21,429 bases of DNA from Nocardioides sp. (GCF_030150155.1 NZ_JASLGR010000003.1:1-21429); one strand, 5' to 3'. Shown: positions 1 to 8,348, numbered from the stretch's first letter. Program-made: numbers and translations. The notes: generated by a model from the letters alone, not told the origin.

Positions 1-71
1 GAAAGTCACAGCTGGAGCTGTGACTTTCCGCCGGTTCGGCGTTCTGCGGGCGTTACTTTCCCCACGTTCAC
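1..71. repeat. Partial copy A of a long palindromic repeat, inverted relative to copy B at 9705
   Basis: Positions 16-71 form a complete 56-nt arm, 14-15 are the GG centre, and 1-13 are the start of the opposite arm, cut by the window edge. The whole 1-71 stretch is the exact reverse complement of 9705-9775. It begins one base after the stop codon of the FGGY kinase gene, so in RNA it would be a very long 3' hairpin and could act as a terminator or transcript stabiliser. There is no T-tract beside it, so classical intrinsic termination is not certain. It may instead be one member of a dispersed palindromic repeat family of this genome. Confidence 0.85.
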
Positions 72-72
72 G

Positions 73-1551
73 TCAGGGGCGGCGTGCGAGGCTCCGCATC
101 GTGGGAGCCACCCGCACCCCCAAGTCTCGCCAGAGGCCGTACGCCTCCTCATAGCGCCCCACCGCCCCGGGATCGGGCAGCACCGGGGCGCCGTAGCGGC
201 ACAGCGCGGGCACCTCAGCCCAGCTACCCGACAGCCCCGCCCCGATGGCGGCGGCGATCGCCGCCCCCAAGGACGCACCGGGGTGATCGAGCACCGTCCG
301 CAGCGGGACGCCGAGCACGCTGGCGTGGATCTCCTTCCACAACTGCGAGGTCGCCCCGCCGTTGGTGACGGTCGCCTCGCCCAAGCGCACCCCGGCGTCC
401 TGCAGCGCCTCGGCGTTGTGCCGGAACCCGAACGCGATCCCCTCCAGGGCGGCGCGATACAGGTCCACCTTGTCGGTGCCGAGCTGCAGACCGGCGATCA
501 CGCCGCGCAGATCCGGGTCGTTCAGCGGGGACTTCTCGCCCAGGAAATACGGCAGCACCAGCAGCGGAGCCGCCGGCCGGAGCGCCGCCTGAGCGTCCAT
601 CGAGCGCAGGTCGTCGATATCGAGCAGGCCCTGCACCCAGCGCACCAGCGACCCCGAGGTCGCCATACAGCCGTTGGGCAGCCACAGCCCGGAAACGGGG
701 TGTTCGTCGAGATAGAACCGCTCGTCGACGACCGGGGCGGCGGACACGGCCAGCAGATCGCCGGCCCCGCCAAGCTTGACCAGCCACTCCCCCTCGCGGA
801 CCAGACCGGCCCCGGCCGCCGACAGCACGTGGTCGGCACCGCCCACCACGAGCGGCGTCCCCACGGCAAGACCGGTACGCCGGGCCGCCGCAGCGTTCAG
901 CCCACCGACCACGGCACCGCTGGCCGCAACCGGCGGCACCCGCCCCTCCAGACCACCGGCACGCAGCGCCGGGCCGAACCCGGTGGTGTCGAGGCGGAAC
1001 AGCCCGGACTCGATCGCCCAGTTCCGCTCCACGTGCAGCGACGCCCCCAGGGCCACGAGCAGCCAGTCGTAGGACCCGAGCACCCACGCCGTCCGCTCCC
1101 AGATCTCCGGTTCGTGGGCGGCCAGCCAGCGTGCCGTGGGTGCCACCGACTGCTGGGTGACCGACGAGCCGGTGCACTCCAACGGGCGGTGCTCGGCGAG
1201 TTCGGCGGCGATCTGAGCGACCTCGTCCCCGGCACGGGCATCGGCCTGCAAGATCGCCGCGCGCAGCGGCGTACCGGCCTCGTCTGCACACACCACGGCG
1301 GGCACCATCCCCGAGGTGGCCAGCGCCGCCACCCGGGCCGGCCCAACCTGCGCCGCGATCTCGGCCACCGCGTCGAGACAGTGGTCGAGCCACTGTCGCG
1401 GTGAGGCCTCGGCCCATCCGGCGTACGGCGAGGACAGCGCGTTCGAGCGGGAGGTCTGTGCCACGACGCCATCGGCGGGGTCGAAGGCGATCACCTTCAA
1501 CCCGGTGGTGCCGACGTCGATCCCGAGGGTCAGCGGTGACACCGAAGCCAT
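73..1551 (-). CDS. FGGY-family carbohydrate kinase (xylulokinase-like)
   Basis: This 492-residue protein is an ATP-dependent sugar kinase of the FGGY/ASKHA superfamily, expected in the cytoplasm. The N-terminal phosphate-1 motif GIDVGTTGLK (residues 10-19) lies in the first actin-like lobe. GGADH in the middle supplies the likely catalytic Asp. VTNGGATSQLWKEI and DHPGASLGAAIAAA near the C-terminus form the adenosine-binding lobe. The length matches xylulokinases and other FGGY kinases, but family membership does not fix the sugar. The ATG at 1551 follows a GAGG ribosome-binding site 7 nt upstream and lies 8 bp after the btpA-like stop codon, making this the last gene of the operon. I infer that it phosphorylates the sugar part released from the imported substrate, and that the product may be the effector of the DeoR regulator in the same operon. 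Confidence 0.9.
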   Translation of the reverse strand: MASVSPLTLGIDVGTTGLKVIAFDPADGVVAQTSRSNALSSPYAGWAEASPRQWLDHCLDAVAEIAAQVGPARVAALATSGMVPAVVCADEAGTPLRAAILQADARAGDEVAQIAAELAEHRPLECTGSSVTQQSVAPTARWLAAHEPEIWERTAWVLGSYDWLLVALGASLHVERNWAIESGLFRLDTTGFGPALRAGGLEGRVPPVAASGAVVGGLNAAAARRTGLAVGTPLVVGGADHVLSAAGAGLVREGEWLVKLGGAGDLLAVSAAPVVDERFYLDEHPVSGLWLPNGCMATSGSLVRWVQGLLDIDDLRSMDAQAALRPAAPLLVLPYFLGEKSPLNDPDLRGVIAGLQLGTDKVDLYRAALEGIAFGFRHNAEALQDAGVRLGEATVTNGGATSQLWKEIHASVLGVPLRTVLDHPGASLGAAIAAAIGAGLSGSWAEVPALCRYGAPVLPDPGAVGRYEEAYGLWRDLGVRVAPTMRSLARRP

Positions 1552-1559
1552 CGGGAGCC

Positions 1560-2363
1560 TCAGGCCTTCCGGGCCGCGGCGACGAACCGCTTGGCACGCT
1601 CGGGGTCGACGGCGTTCCAGGTGTGCCCGTCGACCTTGAGCGAGGAGCCCACGATGCAGCCGTCGGCGATCTGGAGCATGTCGGCGATCGTCTCGGCCTT
1701 GGCCCCGGTGTTGAGCAGCACCGGCACGGCCGGGTCGACGGCCTCGCGGACCTCGCGCAGCACCCGGGGGTCGGGCCCGGCCCCGGCCATCGGGCCCGAG
1801 ACCAAGATGGTGTCGGCCAGCGAAGAGACCACCGTGGAGTGGGCGACCTGGGCGAAGGTCCGAGTGCCGATCGGGGAGGCGAACTCCGGGGAGATGTTCA
1901 TCAAGATCGCGATGTCCTCGGCGTCGAGGCGGCGCCGCTCACGCAGCACGCTGGCCGCGTCGGTGTTCCACAGCCCCATGTCGGACTCCCACACCCCACT
2001 GACGACCTCGCGGATGAAGGAGGCGCCGGTGGCTACCGCAGCGGCCAGCGCGATCCGCGGATCCCACAGGTAATCCACGCCGAACGGGATCGCGCTGGGG
2101 CGGCACTCGGTGACCACGCGCGCCATCACGGCCGAGGCCTCCGGGCCGGCGTGCAGTTGATAGGGCCGGTCGTTCTCGTTGCAGAACATCACCGCGTCGA
2201 ATCCGGCCTCGACCAGCATCGCGACGTCGGCACGGACGTGGTCGACCAGAGCCTCGACACCGCCGGCGCTGTCGTACAGCGGCGTGCCCGGCAAGGCGGG
2301 GACGTGGGCCATCGCGATCAGCGGCTTGTCGACGCCGGGGAAGATCGAGCGGAACGTGGACAT
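1560..2363 (-). CDS. BtpA/SgcQ-family TIM-barrel protein
   Basis: This 267-residue protein belongs to the BtpA family. The family was named after a cyanobacterial photosystem I biogenesis factor but is widespread in non-photosynthetic bacteria, for example SgcQ in an E. coli sugar operon. Recognisable features are the N-terminal LIAMAHVPALPGTP, then DAVMFCNENDRPY, PFGVDYLWDPR, FIREVVSGVWESDMG, and the C-terminal VLLNTGAKAETI and DGCIVGSSLKVDG, which resembles a phosphate-binding TIM-barrel end. Its chemistry is not established in the family as far as I know. An upstream in-frame ATG at 2393 exists, but the ATG at 2363 has GGAG 5-6 nt before it and starts the conserved domain, so I chose 2363. 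Position next to an FGGY kinase suggests it acts on a phosphorylated sugar or glycoside intermediate (inference). Confidence 0.88.
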   Translation of the reverse strand: MSTFRSIFPGVDKPLIAMAHVPALPGTPLYDSAGGVEALVDHVRADVAMLVEAGFDAVMFCNENDRPYQLHAGPEASAVMARVVTECRPSAIPFGVDYLWDPRIALAAAVATGASFIREVVSGVWESDMGLWNTDAASVLRERRRLDAEDIAILMNISPEFASPIGTRTFAQVAHSTVVSSLADTILVSGPMAGAGPDPRVLREVREAVDPAVPVLLNTGAKAETIADMLQIADGCIVGSSLKVDGHTWNAVDPERAKRFVAAARKA

Positions 2364-2481
2364 GGGTTCTCCAATCGAGTGACACGCCGACACCAGCGGT
2401 CGGCGCAGGGACAGGTCAGGGGTGGGTGGGACGACCCAGGGCGTACGCCGGCACCCGCAGGCACCGCAGCAGAGCCGGGTC
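2364..2481. other. 118-bp gap inside the operon with a small hairpin
   Basis: This is the only sizeable gap inside the eight-gene cluster, between the deoR-type gene and the btpA-like gene. It holds one modest stem, CGCCGAC/GTCGGCG with a 7-nt loop (2385-2405), about 20 bp upstream of the btpA-like start. This could be a processing or attenuation hairpin, or chance in GC-rich DNA. No convincing promoter was seen, so the last two genes are probably cotranscribed with the rest. Confidence 0.35.
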
Positions 2482-3252
2482 TCAGGGGTGGACGTGCACC
2501 ACGGCGGCGCCCGTCGCGGAGGCCGCGACCACGGTCGGGTCGGAGGGGTCGGCGTCGGTGACCAGCGCCGCCACCCGATCCAATGGGGCGACGGAGGCGA
2601 GGTGGACTCGCCCGAGTTTGCTGGCGTCGGCCCCCACGATCAGCCGCCGTGAGGCGGTGATCGCGGCACGTTTCACTCCGGCCTCAGCGGGGTGATAGTC
2701 GCTCAGCCCCCGCTCGGCATCGACGCCGGCTACACCGATCACGAAGGTGTCGCAGTTGAACCGGGCGAACAGGCCCTCGGCCTCGGAGCCGATCAGGCTG
2801 TGCTCGCCGGGGCGGACCACCCCGCCGGTGAGGATCACCGTGGTGTCGGGCTCGTCGGCGAGGGTGAGGGCGACGCCGATCGCAGGGGTGAGGACGGTGA
2901 GGCCCAGCCCGCGCCCCCGGATCGCGGCGGCGACGGCGGCCACCGTCGAGCCGGAGTCGAGCGCGACGGTCTCGCCGGGCACGAGCAGGTCGACGACGGC
3001 GGCGGCGATCCGCGCCTTGGGCCCGGCGGCGTGGCCGGCCCGGGTGTCGTAGGGCGGTTCGAGGGCGGTCGAGCCGGCCGCGATCGCCCCGCCGGAGACG
3101 CGGCGGACCACCCCGGCCTTCTGGAGGGCTTCGATGTCGCGGCGTACGGTCATCTCGCTGACGCCGAACCGTTCGGCCAACTCGGCGAACTGGACCTCAC
3201 CGACTCGGGTGATGAGCTCCTCGATCGCGCCACGGCGCGTCGTGACGTCCAT
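2482..3252 (-). CDS. DeoR/GlpR-family transcriptional regulator
   Basis: This 256-residue repressor-type protein has an N-terminal DeoR winged helix-turn-helix (about residues 6-57, including RFGVSEMTVRRDIEALQKAG). The C-terminal DeoRC domain resembles ribose-5-phosphate isomerase, with DSGSTVAAVA, ILTGGVVRPGEHSLIGSEA, CDTFVIGVAGVD and GADASKLGRVH. Members usually bind phosphorylated sugars, which release them from DNA. The ATG overlaps the amidohydrolase stop by one base (TGATG) behind a strong GGGAGG site, so translation is coupled. Encoded inside the operon, it most likely autoregulates the promoter upstream of 9536, where two inverted repeats sit. The effector is unknown; the product of the FGGY kinase in the same operon is the natural candidate (inference). 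Confidence 0.93.
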   Translation of the reverse strand: MDVTTRRGAIEELITRVGEVQFAELAERFGVSEMTVRRDIEALQKAGVVRRVSGGAIAAGSTALEPPYDTRAGHAAGPKARIAAAVVDLLVPGETVALDSGSTVAAVAAAIRGRGLGLTVLTPAIGVALTLADEPDTTVILTGGVVRPGEHSLIGSEAEGLFARFNCDTFVIGVAGVDAERGLSDYHPAEAGVKRAAITASRRLIVGADASKLGRVHLASVAPLDRVAALVTDADPSDPTVVAASATGAAVVHVHP

Positions 3253-4640
3253 CAGACCTCCCCCGCCGGTGCGCTCGAGGCCGCGGTCATCCGGCCCGCG
3301 AGGACGTCGAAGTCGGCCTGCTGCTGGGCACGCGCGGCCGCCAAATCGATCGTATGCAACCGGCCCTCGCTCATCAGCCAGGCACCATCGGTCATGGTGT
3401 GGCTGACCGAGGCACCCGAGGTGCCGTAGACCAGCGCCGCCTCCAGCGACTGCGCCCCGGCAGGACCGGCCCAGATCTCCGAGACCGGGATCGCGATCAG
3501 GTCGGCGACCGCGCCGGGCACCAGCCGCCCGTCGTCTCCGGCGTGACCGAAGGAGCGATGCCCGCCGACGGTGGCGATCTGCAGGATCTCCCGTGGGGTG
3601 ACCTGGTTGGGCACGCGTGAGGTGAAGGCGGCGAGCTTGCCCAGCATCCGCATCTCCTCGAACAGGTCGGCGTTGGTGTTGTTACAGGGATTATCGCTGC
3701 CCAGGGCGACCGTGACCCCCGCATCGAGAGCTTCGCGCACGGGAGCGGCCGGGACGCCGGACTGCATCGCCACCGACGGCACCACCGCCATCGCGGCGCC
3801 GGTACCGGCCAGCAGCGGCAATTGCTCCACGGGAAGGGTCGTGCAGTGCGCCATGATCGTGGGTACGTCGAACATCCCGATCGCGAGCAACTCCTCGATC
3901 GCCGTGTGGCCGTACGCCGCCCGGCACCACGCGTCCTCCTCCCCCGAGGTGGAGAAGTGGACGTGCATCCCGGTGCCGAGCCGGGCCGCGGCGTCGCGGG
4001 CGGCGAGCATCGCCTCGGGCTGGTTGTCGACGAAGAACGCGTGCGGCCCCAGCCATCCCTCAACCCGAGGCGTGGTGCGGGCGATGGACTCGGCGAAGCC
4101 GATCGCGGCACCGAGCTCGCGGGCCCGAGCCTCGTCGTCGCCGAGCTCGACGATCCCCCAGGCCAGCATGGCGCGCAGGCCCGAGGCGACCACGGTCGGG
4201 GCGATCCGGTCGGCGAAGAAGTACTGATCGGCGAAGGCGGTGGTGCCGTGCCGGATGAAGTCGGCGCAACTGACGGCGACCGAGGCCGGCACCAGGTCAG
4301 GGGTGAGGTGGGCCTCGTGGTGACGCAGCACCGCGAGGAATCCCTCCATAGTGAGCAGCGAGTGGCCCTGTCCGACGCCGCGGATCAGCGACATCGGGGT
4401 GTGAGCGTGGGCGTTGACCAGGCCGGGCATCAGCACGCTGGCACCCAGGTCGGTCACGTCCGGGCCGCTCGGTCGCGGACCGATCACCGCCGAGACGTCG
4501 ACGATGCGGCCCTCGACAATCTCGACCACGCCGGGGGTGTACACGGTGCCGAGCGAGTCGTTGAGCACGACCAGGTCGGCGACGACGAGGCGCGGACGGG
4601 CCACGGTGACGTCGAGAAAGTCGGTGAGAGGGTGGTTCAC
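3252..4640 (-). CDS. Metal-dependent amidohydrolase (SsnA/MtaD/TrzN-like aminohydrolase)
   Basis: This 462-residue cytoplasmic hydrolase is of the amidohydrolase superfamily, in the group holding methylthioadenosine/SAH deaminase, guanine deaminase and triazine hydrolases. Metal ligands visible are H78 and H80 in NAHAH, H226 or H228 in MHVHFS, H265 in MAHC and D316 in LGSDN. The small beta domain is formed from both ends. At the usual catalytic Glu position after HxH (HxHxxE) the protein has Thr (HVHFST), with Glu only three and four residues later, so a standard purine deaminase reaction cannot be assumed. The GTG start overlaps the ATPase stop by 4 nt (GTGA) and follows AAGGAG. Context predicts hydrolysis or deamination of the compound imported by the adjacent BMP-type transporter. 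Substrate unknown. Confidence 0.9.
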   Translation of the reverse strand: MNHPLTDFLDVTVARPRLVVADLVVLNDSLGTVYTPGVVEIVEGRIVDVSAVIGPRPSGPDVTDLGASVLMPGLVNAHAHTPMSLIRGVGQGHSLLTMEGFLAVLRHHEAHLTPDLVPASVAVSCADFIRHGTTAFADQYFFADRIAPTVVASGLRAMLAWGIVELGDDEARARELGAAIGFAESIARTTPRVEGWLGPHAFFVDNQPEAMLAARDAAARLGTGMHVHFSTSGEEDAWCRAAYGHTAIEELLAIGMFDVPTIMAHCTTLPVEQLPLLAGTGAAMAVVPSVAMQSGVPAAPVREALDAGVTVALGSDNPCNNTNADLFEEMRMLGKLAAFTSRVPNQVTPREILQIATVGGHRSFGHAGDDGRLVPGAVADLIAIPVSEIWAGPAGAQSLEAALVYGTSGASVSHTMTDGAWLMSEGRLHTIDLAAARAQQQADFDVLAGRMTAASSAPAGEV

Positions 4641-6181
4641 AGGGTCTCCTTGCCGCCGGCCATCAGACGGCCGATCCGGTCACGGTCGATCTGGTCGCAG
4701 TCGAATGGCCCGATCAGGTGGCCGTCGTACATCACCGCGATCCGGTCGCTGAGGGCGATCACCTCGTCGAGCTCGGCAGAGACGAGCACGATCCCACTGC
4801 CCGCCGTCCTAGCCCGCGACAGGGCCGCGTGGACGAACTCGATCGAGCCGACGTCGAGGCCGCGGGTGGGCTGGTTGGCCAGCACCACCATCGGGTCGCC
4901 GGAGAGTTCACGGCCGATCACGACCTTCTGCATGTTGCCGCCCGACAGCGACCCGACCGGCCCGGTCGGCGAGCCACCGCGGACCTCGTAGTCGGCGATG
5001 ATCTGTTGGGCGAAGCGCCGTCGGGCACCGAAGCGGATCAGGCCACGGCGGGAGAAGCGCGAGGAGTGGTACGCCGTCGCGACGGCGTTCTCCTCCAGGC
5101 TGGCCCCGACATTGAGCCCGACCTTGAGCCGGTCGCCGGCGATGTGGGCGAGCCCAGCCCGGCGCAGGTCGGCAGGGCTGTCGGCGGTGACGTCGCGACC
5201 TGCCAGCGTGACGGTGCCGGCCTCCAGGCGACGGAGTCCGGCGATGGCGTCGACGAGTTCGTCCTGGCCATTGCCGCTGACCCCGGCGATGCCGACGATC
5301 TCGCCGGCGTGCACGCTCAAGTCGACGTCGACCAGGCCGGCGGTGCCCTCGGCCGTCGGCGCGAGACGCGCGCCCTGCACCCGCAACGCCTCGGCACCGG
5401 GGTGGTGCTCGGCACGCAGCGCGGTGAGGAGGACGTCGCGGCCCACCATCAGACGGGCCAGCTCGGCGTCGTCGGACTCGCCACGGCGTACGGTCCTCAC
5501 CACGCGGCCACGGCGCATCACCACGATCCGGTCGGCGATCGCCTGCACCTCGGGCAGTTTGTGTGAGATGAAGAGCACCGAGCGCCCGGCCTCAGCCAGG
5601 CGGCGCACCATCACCAGCAGGTCCTCAGCCTCACTCGGCGTCAGCACGGCAGTGGGCTCGTCGAGGATGAGCAGCCGGGCGTCGGCGGCCAGCGCCTTGA
5701 GGATCTCCACCCGCTGCTGCATCCCGACCGGGAGGTCGCCGACGCAGCGGGTCGGGTCGATGCCCAACCCACTCGCGTCGGCGATCTCGGCTACCCGCCG
5801 ACAGGCCGCCTGGTCGTCGTAGCGGCCGCGACGAACCGGCTCACGTCCCAGCAGGACGTTCTGGGCGACGGTGAAGCTGGGCACCAGCTCGAAATGCTGG
5901 TGCACCATGCCGATGCCGTGGTCGAGAGCGTCCTGGGTGGAACGCACCGTGACCGGAGCCCCGTCGACGAGGATCTGCCCGGCGTCGGGGCTGTGCACCC
6001 CGAACAGCAGGTTCATCAGCGTGCTCTTGCCGGTGCCGTTCTCCCCGATGATCGCGACCACCTCACCCGCCCCGACCTCGAGGGAGACGTCGTCGACCGC
6101 GAGCACGCCGGTGGAGGCGAAGTACTTACGCAGCCCTCGCACCTCCAGCCGCGGGGTCGAGGTGAGCGTGGTGGTCGTCAT
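4637..6181 (-). CDS. ABC transporter ATPase, BMP/nucleoside type (NupO/YufO-like), two fused nucleotide-binding domains
   Basis: This 514-residue tandem ATPase powers the importer formed with the two downstream-numbered permeases and the lipoprotein. The first domain is intact: Walker A GENGTGKS (46-53), signature VGMQQ (152-156), Walker B LLILDEPT (170-177) and the switch His in FISHK. The second domain has a degenerate P-loop (GVSGNGQDE, 300-308, no GKS), but keeps LSGGNMQ (412-418) and the QPTRGLDVG segment. This asymmetric pattern is typical of the simple-sugar/nucleoside (CUT2/BMP) subfamily. The ATG lies one base after the lipoprotein stop codon, with AAGGG 7 nt upstream. The gene end overlaps the amidohydrolase start by 4 nt. 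Confidence 0.95.
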   Translation of the reverse strand: MTTTTLTSTPRLEVRGLRKYFASTGVLAVDDVSLEVGAGEVVAIIGENGTGKSTLMNLLFGVHSPDAGQILVDGAPVTVRSTQDALDHGIGMVHQHFELVPSFTVAQNVLLGREPVRRGRYDDQAACRRVAEIADASGLGIDPTRCVGDLPVGMQQRVEILKALAADARLLILDEPTAVLTPSEAEDLLVMVRRLAEAGRSVLFISHKLPEVQAIADRIVVMRRGRVVRTVRRGESDDAELARLMVGRDVLLTALRAEHHPGAEALRVQGARLAPTAEGTAGLVDVDLSVHAGEIVGIAGVSGNGQDELVDAIAGLRRLEAGTVTLAGRDVTADSPADLRRAGLAHIAGDRLKVGLNVGASLEENAVATAYHSSRFSRRGLIRFGARRRFAQQIIADYEVRGGSPTGPVGSLSGGNMQKVVIGRELSGDPMVVLANQPTRGLDVGSIEFVHAALSRARTAGSGIVLVSAELDEVIALSDRIAVMYDGHLIGPFDCDQIDRDRIGRLMAGGKETL

Positions 6182-6182
6182 C

Positions 6183-7328
6183 TCAGCCCTTCACCCCCAG
6201 CCGGGCGCAGGCGGCGGCGGTCGGCTCGTTGAGCGCGTCACAGACCTCGATGGTTCCGGCCAGGATCTGCTCACGCTGCTCGGCCACGGACTTCTTCAGG
6301 GCCTCGAGCTTGCCGGTCATCTCGGCCGGGCCGTTGTCGGCGAAGACGGTCGAGCCGTCGTCCCAGGACAGGCCCGTGACGCCGTCGGCCATCCCGGCCG
6401 CGACGAAGCCAGACTGGAACTTGCCCTCCTTGGCGTCGCGGATCAGGTTGAGCGTGGTCTGGTCGACGCGCTTCATCACCGAGACGATCACGGTGCCGGC
6501 GGCGTCGCCGTCCTGGTTGGAGTCCACTCCGATGGCGTAGGCCTTCTCCTGCTTGGCGGCCGCGAAAACGCCCTGACCGGACAGGCCCGCGACGGCGTAC
6601 ACGATGTCGTTGCCACCCTGGTACAGCGCGAGCGCGGCCTCCTGGCCGACCGACGGGTTGGAGAACTCGCCGTTGAGGTAGGTCGGCGTCACGGTGCAGT
6701 CCGGGCAGGCAGCCAGGACGCCCTGCTTGTAGCCGTAGAAGAACTGGTTGAGGCCCGGGTTGTCGATGCCGAGCACGGCGCCGACCTTCTTGGTGGTGGT
6801 GAGCGAGCCGGCGATGTAGCCGCCGAGATAGCTCGACTCGTGCACGTTGATCGCGAAAGCCTGGACGTTCTTGGGCAGATCGTCGACGAAGATGTCGCTG
6901 GGCACGCCGAAAAGCTGGTCGGGGTTCTCCTTGGCCACGGCCAGCAGCGAGTCGGGGTCGAGGCCGGGGGCCAGGATGATGCCCGGCTTGGTGGCCACGG
7001 TGGAGCGCAGTACGCCCTCCTGCTGGGAGACCGACTCGGCCTCGACGACGCGGCCGGTGACGCCGAGGGTCTTCTCGGCCTCCTTCGTCCCCGCGATCGA
7101 GGAGTCGATATAGCCGCCGTCGCCGGCTGCGCCGGGGGTGACGAGGGCATAGCTGAAGGCCGACTTGTCGGATGTGTGGTCGGCCTTGGCCGCCCCGGTT
7201 CCCGCCGAGTCCGAGCCGCCGCAGGCGCTGAGCGAGGCGACGGCGGCCAGGGCGATACCGGCGACGGCGAAGTCGAGGGCGCGGCGGCGGGGGTGGTGGT
7301 GCGAGCGGGGGCTACGTGAACGGGACAC
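6183..7328 (-). CDS. BMP-family substrate-binding lipoprotein (PnrA/NupN-like)
   Basis: This 381-residue precursor begins with a basic n-region (MSRSRSPRSHHHPRRRA), a hydrophobic stretch and a lipobox LSAC, with lipidated Cys36. It is therefore anchored to the outer face of the membrane. The mature part resembles the Bmp/Med family: SYALVTPGAAGDGGYIDSS replaces the usual family N-terminal loop, followed by LAPGLDP, SSYLGGYIAGSLT and YAIGVDSNQDGD. PnrA and NupN relatives bind purine nucleosides, and other members bind sugars or riboflavin-like ligands, so the ligand cannot be fixed from sequence. It starts with GTG at 7328 behind AGGAG (8-nt spacer). The gene overlaps the end of the preceding permease by 17 bp, an unusual place for the binding-protein gene, which often comes first. 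Confidence 0.93.
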   Translation of the reverse strand: MSRSRSPRSHHHPRRRALDFAVAGIALAAVASLSACGGSDSAGTGAAKADHTSDKSAFSYALVTPGAAGDGGYIDSSIAGTKEAEKTLGVTGRVVEAESVSQQEGVLRSTVATKPGIILAPGLDPDSLLAVAKENPDQLFGVPSDIFVDDLPKNVQAFAINVHESSYLGGYIAGSLTTTKKVGAVLGIDNPGLNQFFYGYKQGVLAACPDCTVTPTYLNGEFSNPSVGQEAALALYQGGNDIVYAVAGLSGQGVFAAAKQEKAYAIGVDSNQDGDAAGTVIVSVMKRVDQTTLNLIRDAKEGKFQSGFVAAGMADGVTGLSWDDGSTVFADNGPAEMTGKLEALKKSVAEQREQILAGTIEVCDALNEPTAAACARLGVKG

Positions 7329-8346
7329 GGTGCTTCTCCTCGGGGGTGGTGGGTGCTGCGGGGCTGTGGGGGGTGTCGGGCTGATCGGGATGGTCGGCGG
7401 AGGGCGGTGCGGAGGCCGGCGTACGCAGCCGGAGGCGACTGGAGTGGCGCCACAGCCGGAGCAGGTGGCCGCGCGACCGGGAACGCACGCCGACCAGGAT
7501 CAGTGCGATCAGGGCGGCGCCCTGCGGGACGAACTGCGTGAGCGTCGGTGGTACGTCAAGCCCCTGGAGCCGGATGCTGGCGGCGCTGGCGAAGCCGAAG
7601 ACGGCCACGGCCGGGACCAGGAACGCCGGTCGGTTGACCGCGAGCAGCGCCGCGGTGATTCCGATCCAGCCACGGTCGGCGCTCATGTTGCGGGTGAACA
7701 GACCCAGGTCGCCGACGGAGAGGAACGCCCCGCCGATCCCGGCGCAGGCACCGGCGGCGACCAACGCCCACAGCTGGGTGCGCTCGACCCGTAGTCCGGC
7801 ACTGGCCGCCGCCTTGGGCGCCTCCCCCACTGCCAGCAGATGCCGACCGGGGCGGGTGCGCAGGAAGAAGCCGAGCACGCCGACCAGGACGAAGGCGAGG
7901 TAGACCATCGGATTGAGCCGGGCCAGCAGATGGTCGAGGAACGCGACGTGCTCGATGCCCGGAATCCGGACAGGTTCGAGCCGGTCCACGTCGGGGGCAT
8001 AGGTGCCGACGCCACCGAGGAAGGAGCGCATCACGAAGACCGTGGCCTGCAGCACGAGCATGTTCAGCCCGATCGCGAGCACGACCAGATCGACGCCGAT
8101 GCGGTGCGCGCCGGCAAGGAGCACACCGAGGGCGGCCCCGGTGGTGGCAGCGGCCACGATGCCGAGCAGCGGACTGCCGGTGGGGGAGGCCACGACGATG
8201 CCGACGAAGGCCCCGGCCAGGACCTTGGCCTCGATGGCGAGGTTGAGGATGCCCGCCCGAGCGCTGATCACCGAGGCGATCGCGGCGAAAAGGATCGGAA
8301 CGCTGAGCCGAATGCCGGAGTTGAGGAAGTCCGCAAGCGAAAGCAC
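7312..8346 (-). CDS. ABC transporter permease, BMP/nucleoside type (NupQ/YufQ-like)
   Basis: This 344-residue integral membrane protein of the BPD_transp_2 family has roughly eight hydrophobic segments between residues 1 and 285. The early SVPILFAAIASVISARAGIL is typical of this group, and RPGRHLLAVGEAPKAAASAG is the cytoplasmic coupling loop that contacts the ATPase. The last ~55 residues form a polar, basic then proline-rich tail (from about RSRSRGHLLRLWRHSSR onward, with DQPDTPHSP), longer than I expect for the family. The GTG start at 8346 follows AGGAG, and the upstream permease stop codon (TAG) lies inside this ribosome-binding region, indicating coupling. It pairs with the permease encoded at 8349-9536. 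Confidence 0.92.
   Translation of the reverse strand: MLSLADFLNSGIRLSVPILFAAIASVISARAGILNLAIEAKVLAGAFVGIVVASPTGSPLLGIVAAATTGAALGVLLAGAHRIGVDLVVLAIGLNMLVLQATVFVMRSFLGGVGTYAPDVDRLEPVRIPGIEHVAFLDHLLARLNPMVYLAFVLVGVLGFFLRTRPGRHLLAVGEAPKAAASAGLRVERTQLWALVAAGACAGIGGAFLSVGDLGLFTRNMSADRGWIGITAALLAVNRPAFLVPAVAVFGFASAASIRLQGLDVPPTLTQFVPQGAALIALILVGVRSRSRGHLLRLWRHSSRLRLRTPASAPPSADHPDQPDTPHSPAAPTTPEEKHRVPFT
7371..7379. repeat. Single copy of the 9-bp motif found in tandem at 8381-8425
   Basis: The sequence GGGTGTCGG lies in the region encoding the C-terminal tail of the second permease and gives a DTP-type tripeptide (PDTP) there. It is the same unit that is repeated five times in the tail of the first permease, so the two tails share composition. 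Chance is possible in GC-rich DNA. Confidence 0.4.
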
Positions 8347-8348
8347 GA

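Noticed and set aside
283..1404. 373-codon plus-strand open frame opposite the FGGY kinase
   Set aside because: Composition is rich in R, H, P and Q without domains, and the opposite strand has clear kinase motifs.
1560..2363. Photosystem I assembly function for the BtpA-family protein
   Set aside because: The family name comes from cyanobacteria; nothing photosynthetic is in the window and the context is catabolic.
3822..4991. 389-codon plus-strand open frame across the amidohydrolase/ATPase junction
   Set aside because: Shadow frame spanning two real genes; no recognisable motif.
5871..7319. 482-codon plus-strand open frame opposite the transporter genes
   Set aside because: It runs antisense to the well-supported ATPase and lipoprotein genes, and its translation is low-complexity G/V/R/D-rich with no motif. 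Long shadow frames are expected in high-GC DNA.
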